A DNA stretch of 41,337 nt from Rhodocollybia butyracea (Eukaryota; Basidiomycota; Agaricomycetes; Agaricales; Omphalotaceae). Each line of letters begins with the position of its first letter. The first letter of the stretch is position 1. Below are positions 32,644 to 41,337 of the stretch, one piece after another. The notes beneath the pieces were generated by a model that saw nothing but the letters and a program-made list of their open reading frames with translations, made no database searches and was not told where the DNA came from. A program made the translations under genes and the position numbers. The stretch covers positions 1 to 41,337 of the forward strand of contig JADNRY010000518.1 of the NCBI GenBank assembly GCA_015501585.1, read 5' to 3'.

Positions 32644-35600
32644 TTATCCCCGTCCTCCTCCCCTGCCTCTCCTTGGCTTTTGAGCCCTTCGCCTTCTCTT
32701 CGAGCCCACGTTTCCATCATCCATATCCACATCTCCGTTGAAGCCATTCGATTGGCCAGGCCTCTCCTCCCATACGGCGTCCTCCCGACCTCTTTTCGCT
32801 GGAATCTGCACGCGATCCCTTAATGAAGTCGGCGGAGGGTTATTATTCGAGGGCGGTGGGCGATCGTTCTGAGGGCTGCCCATGGAAAGCCTATCAAGAA
32901 GCGATCCTCCACGTCGCATAGGCGGCGGTCGGTCTGAATGGTCCAAACGGTCGTAACCATTTCCATCACGCTTTTCGTTAGCACGGTTGTTACGGTCATT
33001 GCGGTGGAGCGGAGGTCCATCATCAATGTCCATATCCTCAGTGGCAATATGTCTCCGAGGTGGTGCAGCGGAGAACGGAGGATCGTTTCGACCCCTGTCT
33101 CTGTCTCTGTCCCGCTCCGGAGCGGAAAATTGAGCCTCAGATAAACGGCGCTGGCGTTGTCCTTGTGCACGGTTGTCGACAGGTGAAGCTGACCTTCGGT
33201 TACGCGGCCAATCAGCGCGGCCACGATCATTGTTTCCTGGACCACCACCTCCGGTCCGTCGTTCAAAGTCGGGCGTGGGGGACCGTATAAGTGGCATGAC
33301 TGGCTTTGGAGGTAGCCCATACCCACGTGAAGGCATAGTTAATGCTGGTGGAGGAGGTGGAGGGGGCGAAGGAGAACGATGTTTATCTCGTTCGACCCAA
33401 CCGGAAGTATCGCTTAAGACAGGATTGCCCCCTCGAATATTGCCCCGGTCCCCTCGACCTGGGGAGCGGTCGCTTCGCTGCCAGCGAGGCGGAGGTGTGG
33501 ATGATTCGCGAGATAGTGGTGGTGGCGAAGGATCTCGTTGACGGTAAACGGGGGAAGGAGGCCTTCGTATGAGTAGAGGAGCCTAGCATGGCCTATTGAG
33601 CTTCTGCGCATGTATAACGTATAAACTTCGCTTACCTGCGACCCCGAATCAGTCCGCCTACTGGTCGGTTCATCTCTGGGATGCACCTAGAACACAAGGG
33701 GTTCAACCCCAAACATGCTTACAAAGAGTGACTACCCTTACCGTCGTTGGTCCAGATCCTAGGCGTCCGCTATCCCCGTTGTTAGTCCGAGGCCGAATTG
33801 GACCCGATACATCCTACAGCCACTCATTTAACTATGTATTCTTCGATCTAAAAATGAAAACCCACCTCATTCGCCCTGCCCGATTCGTTTGCATATCGAT
33901 TATTTGTAACAGGAACCATATTCGCACTGCTGAGATGCACTTTTGGACCAGATGGTCGAGCAGGGCCGTTCGGGACACCGTCAACCCCAATGCGATTGTT
34001 CACCGACAGAGTGTTGTTGGGAGCAGGAGCAACTGGAGAGGGACGTCCTCTACTACTTCTGGCGCCACCACGAAGTGTAGGCTAACGTAATTGATCTTAC
34101 TGTTCGACAAATTAAAGAGTGAAAAACTAACTCACAACTCGTCCGATAAATAGATCCTCATTCCATGCCCGATCCGGATGATGCAATGGCCCAAAATCGC
34201 GCGAACGGTCAGAACGTTCCCGACCAGGACCAGCCTCGACACCCCAAGTCTACATCATCTTTATTGCCCATTGCTCTAGGAGCTCTGGGAAGCTGAATAG
34301 TAGTATCATCTTCAACTCCAAGAGCCTCTCTATCTGCGTACATGCCTGATCCCGCTCGCGCACCAGTAGAAGTATCTGCACTGACACTGGTACTTGAGCT
34401 ATTTCTGCAGTAGAGGTAAACGTGAATGAGAATGCTCAAGACACTAGAAATTAATCAACATACTCATATTCTCTCCGATCGGTGTACACCGGGGATTGGT
34501 TACGACGAGTAGAGTGAGCGGGTGCAGCCGAATCGTCGATTTCTAGACTTGCAAATTTTGCGACCTGCTGGTGGGGAGGAGGATCTCGAGCTGCTGAAGA
34601 TCGGGGTGGAGGTGGCTTGGGTGCTTGCAGTTGTCCTTGTTCTTGAGTGGACGGAGCCGGTACGCTTGCCTTAGTAGATCTTGCTTCGCGGAACCGAGCG
34701 GATTGTGGAGGGAGCGGTGGCCTTTTTCGACCTATAAGGATCGTAGATGAGATGGAGCAAGTGATGGAGTGTTCAAACACATACGGGGATTTTCTGATAC
34801 CGGATCAGAAGGTTGACTTGACCGTTCGGCGTCGTACATGTCGAGAGCATTGCCTGGTGCTGAGTCATCTTGCATGGGTGGATTAATATCTGTCCGTTGT
34901 GCGACTGGGCGAGTCGGTGCTTCCACCTTAAACTCGTCTGGAACCCAGTCTTCATGATCACTGACTGGAGCGCTGTGCTGAGGGGGGGTGCCAAAGCGAC
35001 TTGGTCGTCTTCCTGTCCGTTCGCGATGGGGAGACCTATGTCCTAAGGAGACAAAGAAGGATACATGGAATGAACATGACAAGTTTTACATAGGTGGTTA
35101 AGGGAGGGTAAAAAGAAACAGAGAAGTCCATGATGAGCGTCCTTGAGTCGAGTAAAGAAGAGAGGGAGTAGGGAATTGGGAAGGGGAGCCGATAGCAAGA
35201 GAGAGGATCTGTAGCGCGAATTCACCAGAAGCGAAAGACATTATATCTTCCCTGGCTAAACAGAGCGCGGAAGCTGCGCCACAACTCTGAAAGTTGAAAG
35301 CACAACGGAAGGGATAGGATGGTATCAGGCTGATTAACGTACTGTGATTGGAATTATGGATTTGTGGATCACGTAGGTCTTGCTCTCGGTCTCCCCGAGC
35401 GCCACGTTTGTCATGAGTGGGATTTCCAGACGTCGACCGTTCGTGTTCATAAGAATCGCGTCCGTGAGGCTCGTCTTGCATTCGCTGACGTTGATGATTC
35501 CGGAGCTTCGGGTCCAGTGGAGGGGGAGACCAATGGCGGTCAGTAATACCATTTTCTGAAAAATCCCTGTCTCTGTTAGCATGTCGAGTTTCTTTGGCTG

Positions 35601-36643
35601 ATACAGGTTGTCGGCCACGTCGACCAGGGTCTCTGCTACCTCGTCCCGGAGTGATTGAACGAGGACGTTGCTTAGAGTAGGGAGAAGGGTCTCTACCTGG
35701 ACTACGACGGTAGCCCAGCTCTGGAGAGGGGTACCGATTGCTACGTTCATGAACATTAGCATCATCGTCATGACTATCACCAGGACGGTAGTGCCTGTCG
35801 TCGAAGTCTTTGGAGGGTTTCGCCGACTCGCTAGGCTGGCTGCGAGAAGATTGCAGTTTAGACTGTTTGAGAAAAGACGTATGGTCAGATCCCAATGAAA
35901 CAATGGATATGAGGGAAGCAGGACAAGGAATGGGATCGAGAATGGTGTCGCGACGACATCATGATAGAGGCCGCCGTGAGTGGATCTGGAGGAAAGTTGC
36001 TCACGGGGTGGGTCCAAGTCGACTCGTGAGTTCGGCTGTTATAATAATACACCTGTGTTCCGCCACTTCGAGGGTGACGTCTTTCCCAATTCGGTGGCAA
36101 AGGGCCATCGTCCTCGTCTGGAAAGGGTGGTTTTGTAGCGCTGCTTTTGTTACTTCCTCCGGCGGTTTTACTTTTACCTGTTTCGCGTGTCGCCATTGCG
36201 GTCGCTTCGGTCAGAGACGAATGAGACGAAGGCAGAAAAGGCACAGCAGCAGCAACAGGTTTGGGCGGTAAACCATGGACCATCATTTGTACAGAGGAAA
36301 GCGGTTTTGATTTCGAACGCTGGGACCGATTCTGGGATTTTGGGGAATTTATGGGAGTGGAGTCGTTCGGTTTCGGAGAGATAAATGAGCTAGAGGAATC
36401 TTCACGCTGCAGAGGAGCAGAAGAGACAGGAGAGACATGTCTTGAGGTACTGTTCGCATTCTGTGAAGGAGATGAGACACGAGCTGGTACAGAGCTTTCC
36501 TGAGCAGGAGGCTCAGCATTTTCGTCCTCGTCTCCAGAATCAGTTCCTAGAGAAACGCCATCTGCGTCGTCTATAGGCTCTGTCGGAACAGAAATCTGTT
36601 CCTCGTCTTCTTCCCAATCCAATACCTCATTTTCGTCGTCCAT
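32644..36643 (-). CDS. WW-domain protein with Arg/Ser- and RGG-rich C-terminus; one possible frame break
   Basis: Exons 36643-36005, 35862-35343, 35042-34785, 34731-34464, 34404-34136, 34081-33866, 33813-33742, 33686-33636, 33582-32644; about 1076 aa. The ATG at 36643 opens an acidic N-terminus (MDDENEVLDWEEDEEQ). One WW domain lies near residues 185-216 (LPPNWERRHPRSGGTQVYYY ... STWTHP), with both tryptophans present. The rest is low complexity: Arg/Ser/Pro stretches (RDPSPYSKQRPRS, RERSDRSRD), RSPSP and polyproline, then Arg-rich segments and a GRGGGRG end. Such proteins are usually nuclear and bind proline-rich partners and RNA, for example in splicing; a precise ortholog is not recognised. 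Intron 2 is 300 bp and may hide an exon. The run of four C at 34242-34245 must lose one base (or gain two) for exon 5 to stay open. It is the parental copy of the fragments in units 1 and 2. Confidence 0.8.
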
Positions 36644-36785
36644 ATGTTTCACTTAGAGTAACAAAGAAGAGGGGAGACAAGGGCGTGGTCAAATTTCACT
36701 CGGCTGTGATATTTCAAACTCCGCCAAGCGCGCGCTTACTCTACGGCTTCTACGGTTTCAGTAATTTCTACAGTCTACCAACAAT

Positions 36786-37902
36786 CTACGAGCCAAAGTA
36801 CACTGCAAGTACATGCTTAGCAACATTGAATCCTAACAAGGAGATAATATACGCCGTAAAAAGTGGCAAGAGAGGAGAAAGCAACAACTCAGAACGTATA
36901 AGAAACGGTAGCGCTAGAGACTAGTGTGAGCGACGAGCGAATAGGGCACGAAAGGATCGCATACATACCACTGAAGCCAAGATATACACCATATGTGTAC
37001 TGCGCGAACCTTGGCAACTGTCAATCTGAAATGTCGAATAATAGGCAAACACGGATACATACCCAGCAAGATACAAGGTATTGCCTAAGAAAAGACAAAC
37101 CCAGTTTTCTTTGAGGACAACAGGAAGAATAAGCAGTTGGGCAACGTAGAGCGTAAGGAAGAAGGGAAAGAACGCATTTGTGTGTACGTCGAAAGCGTAG
37201 GCCCATTCCACGACAGAGTCGGCAGGAGTCGAGTGTGAAGGTGGCGCTACAAGCAGGCGGTTCGACACAAACCTACAACAAATAAGCAGAGGAGAACGTA
37301 AAAGGCAAGGCACGTACCACAACACAGTTGCTACTACCAATCCTGTCACAAGATAATCCCGCAACACCATGAGAAGAGCGAGCTGAATAGCTTGCTGTGC
37401 AGAGAACCCATATGCCAAGGACCATGCCATAGCAGATACTATGTGTATATTGTTAGACAAAGATCCGTCAGTAAAGCATCTGCTCACTAAAGAGACATGC
37501 CGCTATGAGCACAAGGATGGCTGGGTCATCTCGCGCCCATGTATTTTTGGTTTCTACCAGAGAGTTCCTTTTCAGCATGATCAAGTGAAAGCAAATAATT
37601 GAGACTGACGTTTATGAAAATAAACGTTCCGATACCTTGAGGAGACTTTAGTTGAACCAACCCGGCGCATCCACAAGAACACTCACACTCACACTCTCCT
37701 TGGCGCTAGACATAGATAGCCCAGTTGCCATATAGCTTGTTCAAAATCCTGAAGAGAAAAATTAGAAGCCAGGAAATCCTAGGCAATTTTCTGGCTATAC
37801 CATTTGGTTAAAACGGTGCAATCTCCGGAAAATTAGCGGAAGACGCTGGGAAACTGGTGTTGGAGAGCGAACTTGGCTATTCGAATAGCTTGGGAGATCC
37901 AT
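36786..37902 (-). CDS. UNC-50/Gmh1 family Golgi membrane protein
   Basis: Eight exons: 37902-37801, 37748-37693, 37635-37610, 37553-37488, 37438-37318, 37272-37063, 37009-36969, 36913-36786; exactly 750 nt, 249 aa, every junction in phase. Family landmarks run in order: LHRFNQMDFEQAIWQLGYLC, LAPRRVYRNVYFHKQTKN, TWARDDPAI, AMAWSLAYG, LLMVLRDYLVTG, EWAYAFDVHTNAFFPFFLTL, NWVCLFLGNTLYL, ALPFLIRSE and GFNVAKHVLAVYFG at the C-terminus. About five membrane helices are visible. Yeast Gmh1 sits in the Golgi and binds Arf-GEFs; animal UNC-50 is needed for trafficking of some receptors. The usual size is about 250-260 aa, so the gene is complete. It starts divergently from the next gene and ends 142 bases before the WW gene start, on the same strand. 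Confidence 0.95.
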
Positions 37903-38156
37903 GCTGGCATCAATTTGGACCTTTGGACGAGAACGACGGAATGCCAGCTTGCGAAACGTGGAGAGGAGTTTGTCACACCGTCACGTAGGATCAAGACAAA
38001 GATCACGGTCACGCGCTGTCACTTTCTTGAACTTGAACGTCGACGCGACAAAAACTTATTTTCGCTATGGGCTCTCAGACTCACTCGTATGGCTTTCCAA
38101 TGGTACTTACTTAACATATATGCATATCGCCCGGCTAATCTCTCCAGACATCTACC
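37903..38156. promoter_or_regulatory. Divergent promoter between the UNC-50 gene and the membrane-protein gene
   Basis: Only 254 bases separate the two opposed start codons, so the genes share a compact promoter region. No strong TATA box is seen. Several short ORFs here are shadows. Confidence 0.6.
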
Positions 38157-39679
38157 ATGGACCGTTTCTCTAGCTCTGGCCGTACAGATTCTACTATCGA
38201 CGACTCGCCTGTGCATACACCTCTAGACGAAGACATGAGAGAACCATTCTCACGATTGGACAGAGGCTCAAAGAACTCGGTGCGCACTGTGAAGATGCAG
38301 ATGTAGTTGTCTTGGAGGCAAGCTTTTGGCAACGAATCTCGCCAAATAAACGCTCATGGCATCTCCACAGAAATCTCAAGTCGATGACTCGCACGAACGC
38401 TTTACTTCTTTTACTTTTCCGCCAAAACTGATTCAAGCACCTGTCGAAGCGGGAGATTGTCCTCAAGATCAAGATGAAAGTTTGATTCCATTCTCGGACA
38501 TTTCTCAAGCTAACGCTGAAGAGAATTTTGATGGCTCCTTTACATCGGAAATATCTCTTACTTCGTTCCCGGTCGTACCTTTCTCCTCGCCTGAGGTTCC
38601 TAGCGACCAAATCCTTTCTCCTGCACCTATCCCGTTTTCGGCCGAGCTTTCTCGATCTCTACAGGACATAAAACTACAGCCTCAATCGACAGAATCCTCG
38701 CCTATGATTGCAATTCCAAGTCCAAGTATGCCAAACAGTAGCCCTGAAGACAGCCCGGTTTTCTTCCCCGAAGTAGAAGGCTTCAATAATCATTCGCGCG
38801 CTTCGGTGAGTGAGCATTACTGCTATCTTTCGCCTTGAATTTATCTTGACATATCAGAGCCTCTACAACCTCCCTAATGCACCCATATGTATATCACCCT
38901 CGGTCGCCACCACTGAGTCCGAAGCCTCTGAAATGCAGGTACGTGTAACTCCGAAATGTTAGTTCCTGATTCTAACCGAAGCCCATAGCCTTTGACTAAT
39001 TCTTCTACTCATATGGATTCGACGGTTCCTCTTTCGTCATCTTCCGTTATGTCTCCTGCTCAAGATCAAGCATCTAATATTCAAGATCCTCTCGCTCTCG
39101 ACTACGACTACACAGAACTTCAATATACCTTTTCCGCATCCGATCCCTAGATCTCACCCCAGCCAAACTTCCTGCTCTTTTCTCCAAGCTAGTGTGTTTC
39201 GTCCCCTGGTGCGCTCTCGTCGGAGGTACAATCCTGCTTTTCCCAGCACATATCGCTAGCGTAGCTTTCAGCCCTGGTATCGGTATTGGCAATTTCAACC
39301 TCGATTATGTCTTCTCCTCCACCAAAGGGATCCATCGATTCGTTCACTGGACCGAATGTGCTATTGCGCACATTATGATCTTTCTCGCTGCAGTCGGCTT
39401 TGGCACGTGGCACCTTGCTGGTACTGTAACGAGTGTAGCTTTTGGCGGGCGCTCTGGTTGCAATTGTGATCGCCCAAACTGTTTTCTGCTTGGCAAGGTT
39501 TCGATTTTGGTGTTGGGGGACCTGGGCGTAGGGAGGGCAAGCAGCTGGGAGAAGATGATATGGAGTCGATTTGGATGGTGGTACGAATGCATATCTTGGG
39601 GGAAGAGAATAAGATGTGGTTGACTGGGAGTTTGGACCAAGGACTTTTTGTGGTCAATTCGACGACAGGGCGCGACTGA
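38157..39679 (+). CDS. Ser/Pro-rich protein with C-terminal membrane segments; three apparent frame breaks
   Basis: Exons 38157-38279, 38371-38805, 38858-38938, 38989-39679; introns of 91, 52 and 50 bp. The sum is 1330 nt; with corrections of -1, +1 and +1 it becomes 1329 nt (442 aa). The N-terminal 270 residues are Ser/Pro/Asp-rich and probably disordered (MDRFSSSGRTDSTIDD, many SP sites). Then LDLTPAKLPALFSKLVCFVP leads into hydrophobic segments (WCALVGGTILLFPAHIASVA; AIAHIMIFLAAVGFGTWHLA; ALVAIVIAQTVFCLARF), and a hydrophilic tail ends VVNSTTGRD. Breaks: one C missing at 39145-39147, one G extra at 39447-39449, one G extra at 39515-39519. The hydrophobic frame continues cleanly across all three, so they look like homopolymer errors. 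No family recognised; probably an endomembrane protein with a long cytosolic domain. Confidence 0.7.
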
Positions 39680-41031
39680 GTCGGATGGATTTTTGCAGTG
39701 TTCTTTTGTGTATATCTTAGTCTCGGTTTGTAAAATTATTTGCGTCTTGTATGATATGTACGTTGTTATACTACATTCCTCGTTCTGTTATCCTTAACTT
39801 CAAACTTGTGAGCAGTGATTTACCGTAATAAGTAGTACCATCCTTGACGAGGGTCTTCGATTTCAAGACAACATCTTGGCATTGTAACCTTCGAAGACAA
39901 ACGGGGTGTGTCAAACGTGCACAAGCAGGTATTCGACAACGTTAGTTTTTTACGCTGCAGCGCCAAAAACGAAGGACCAATCAAATACCGGTTCTCCATA
40001 ACCTAGAGAAAAACGATATCACTAAAGTTGAAAGTTGAAACCTCCGCAGGCCCCAGGGTTCCTGGAGTGTTGTATGGATCTTTCGGCACTTGTTGTAAAT
40101 GTGAAGCCCCCAGGGGAATTTCGGTGACCAAGTTGCCGAGGGATTAGTATGGTAAGTTGATGAATAATTAACAAGCGAAGCTATGTCACTCCTCGGACCT
40201 CCGTGATTGGTACAAGATGCATATGGCTGGCGAGCGCCACTGAGCTCTGCACTGCCTGGTAATCTCAGCGCTGCACTGATCGATACTGCGTACTGATAAG
40301 TAATCTCAACGCCGGGTACAATCTGCCAGGTTGAGGAAATACCAAATAATAGTATAGAGGCTCTCGGCCTCTACTTTGTATTCGATGTAAGCTCAGCAAA
40401 TTACAGGTTATTACACGGGATTTTTGAAGAGTATGGTCAGGTATTATCGGTGATGGATCCTGATGATTTGCATGGCAATCTGATGAGTCTGATGAGTCAT
40501 CATAATCATGATCTCTTCATTATTGTGATTATCATAGATACTTCCTACTACTAGTCTCCTTAAACAGTTATCGCACGCGGTTAGGAACGAGACTATTCTT
40601 CTATGTGGCTGGAAAAACATCGAGAACACAACGACACAGATGCGCGAGGCTGTTTTCGCTGGACAAAGAAGCTGGTCACTGTCAAGTCACTGTGACTAGT
40701 TTTGGACTAGTTGTCCTTCTGGACAGAATCAATAACTTCGTTTACAGGCTGGGCAGTGCAAACCTATGGTAGAGAAGAAGGGCCGGAAAACAATTGCCCT
40801 TTTCATTTCGGCGACAATGTAAGTTGATCGGACTGAAGTAGTTCATTGGCCTGAACACTGGACAGAACAAATACTTGGATGAGTTCGAAGATACTACATC
40901 ACGAAGATAGATCCTACTACTCTGAAACTTCACTCTCCAAATATCTGGTGGGCTGTGTTTTCTTTCAAGTGTTACACCATTTATCGGTTCATACAAAGAG
41001 AGCTCTTTACAATGCCGCTCCGAAACCCTAC
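39680..41031. other. Intergenic stretch, no gene seen
   Basis: It carries the 3' flank of the preceding gene and the promoter of the transporter. There is a small direct repeat of tgatgagtc near 40480-40500 and AT-rich sequence near 40500-40560. The minus ORF 40742-41062 overlaps the transporter start and has no motif. Confidence 0.5.
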
Positions 41032-41337
41032 ATGACTCCCTCAAATCTTTCAGACGTTCCAAGTTCTACCGCTTACTCCTCATCTGACCCGTATGCATCC
41101 TTGGATTATCGCTTGGAGGCTTTTGAGGCCCCAGTTTTACCAAGTCCTTGCGCTTCTTCTGCTTCTGCTATAGGTCTCAAAGTCGCCATGGAAAAATCGT
41201 CGCTGGGAACGATTCTCAATGACTTCAAAGATAGAAGATGGTCGTCGCTCTCGAGTAAAGCAAGCTTGCCTCCGATCGACGATATCTCGGACGAGGGATT
41301 TCAAGCTTGGTCTGTTTTATTTGGAGTAATTATCTGG
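41032..41337 (+). CDS. Probable MFS monocarboxylate-type transporter, N-terminal fragment
   Basis: ATG at 41032 opens 102 codons that run off the window without an intron. The first 80 residues are a hydrophilic Ser-rich cytosolic tail; the last ones read PPIDDISDEGFQAWSVLFGV, which matches the (P)DxGFxAWxVxFG signature at the start of TM helix 1 in fungal monocarboxylate/riboflavin-type MFS transporters. An ATG 19 bases earlier is out of frame with an early stop. The assignment rests on one short motif, so substrate and subfamily are open. Confidence 0.6.
   Translation, partial: MTPSNLSDVPSSTAYSSSDPYASLDYRLEAFEAPVLPSPCASSASAIGLKVAMEKSSLGTILNDFKDRRWSSLSSKASLPPIDDISDEGFQAWSVLFGVIIW

Larger units (their letters stand above)
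20762..36643. repeat. Tandem segmental duplication array, three units
   Basis: Unit 1 is about 20762-26826, unit 2 about 26850-30630, unit 3 about 30631-36643. Each has, left to right, a membrane-protein gene or relic, a secreted-protein gene and a WW-protein gene or relic, all on the minus strand. Homology also covers non-coding flanks, for example the intervals upstream of secreted genes 1 and 3 and the intervals at 22880-22950 and 27836-27890. Units 1 and 2 contain only the 3' two thirds of the WW gene. Only in unit 3 is the WW gene complete, and only in unit 1 is the membrane gene complete, so the outer edges keep the parental genes, as expected for a tandem duplication of an internal block. 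Confidence 0.85.

Noticed and set aside
33690..33720. Hairpin-like ggggttcaacccc resembling a tRNA T-arm
   Set aside because: It lies in an intron of the WW gene, and no acceptor or anticodon arm can be built around it.
34209..36017. Several minus-strand ORFs in other frames across the WW gene
   Set aside because: Shadows or intron read-through; the chosen exons give one continuous Arg/Ser/Pro-rich protein with consistent phases.
1..41337. Secondary-metabolite gene cluster
   Set aside because: No synthase, terpene cyclase, P450 or dedicated regulator is present; the genes are unrelated housekeeping, adaptor and secreted types.

Overview
The window reads as nuclear DNA of a filamentous basidiomycete (Agaricomycetes). 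The reasons are 44-66 bp GT-AG introns splitting nearly every gene, F-box and BTB proteins of the type expanded in mushrooms and their relatives, and a fungal TOK-type potassium channel. A Rhizoctonia/Ceratobasidium-like (Cantharellales) source is my guess and is not proven by the sequence. No rRNA, tRNA, CRISPR array or intact transposon was found. Exon models below come from reading splice sites by eye and checking that reading phase closes.

Region 1-20.5 kb: the 3' part of a TOK outward-rectifier K+ channel (+); a MOV10/SDE3-type RNA helicase with N-terminal zinc fingers (-); an F-box/leucine-rich protein (-); a secreted type-B carboxylesterase/lipase (-); a second, paralogous F-box protein (-); and a BTB-domain protein (+). 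Gene-poor stretches lie at 2.3-3.9, 7.4-9.0, 10.9-11.9 and 14.0-17.3 kb.

Region 20.7-36.7 kb is the most interesting part. It is a tandem segmental duplication whose unit is [small four-helix membrane protein] - [small secreted protein] - [WW-domain protein]. Unit 1 has an intact membrane protein, secreted protein 1 and a truncated WW fragment. Unit 2 has a decayed membrane-protein copy, secreted protein 2 and a truncated WW fragment. Unit 3 has at most a scrap of the membrane-protein gene, secreted protein 3 and the full WW gene. The secreted protein is the only member kept gene-like in all three units. Its paralogs share a signal peptide, a CFGW core, a TATA box and intron positions, but end in unrelated low-complexity tails: a 7 x 12-residue Ser/Pro repeat, a 3 x 10-residue Asn/His/Gln/Pro repeat, or no repeat. 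I do not recognise the family. Its pattern resembles fast-evolving fungal secreted (effector-like) families.

Region 36.8-41.3 kb: an UNC-50/Gmh1 Golgi membrane protein (-), divergent from a Ser/Pro-rich membrane protein (+), then a gene-free stretch and the 5' end of a probable monocarboxylate-type MFS transporter (+).

A technical pattern runs through the window. At least ten single-base frame breaks, most in or beside short homopolymers, interrupt otherwise well-conserved genes: the helicase, esterase, F-box 2, secreted protein 2, the WW gene and the 38-39.7 kb gene. Removing or adding one base makes each total coding length divisible by three and restores family motifs. This looks more like uncorrected read or assembly errors than mass pseudogenisation, and it should be settled before any of these genes is called dead.
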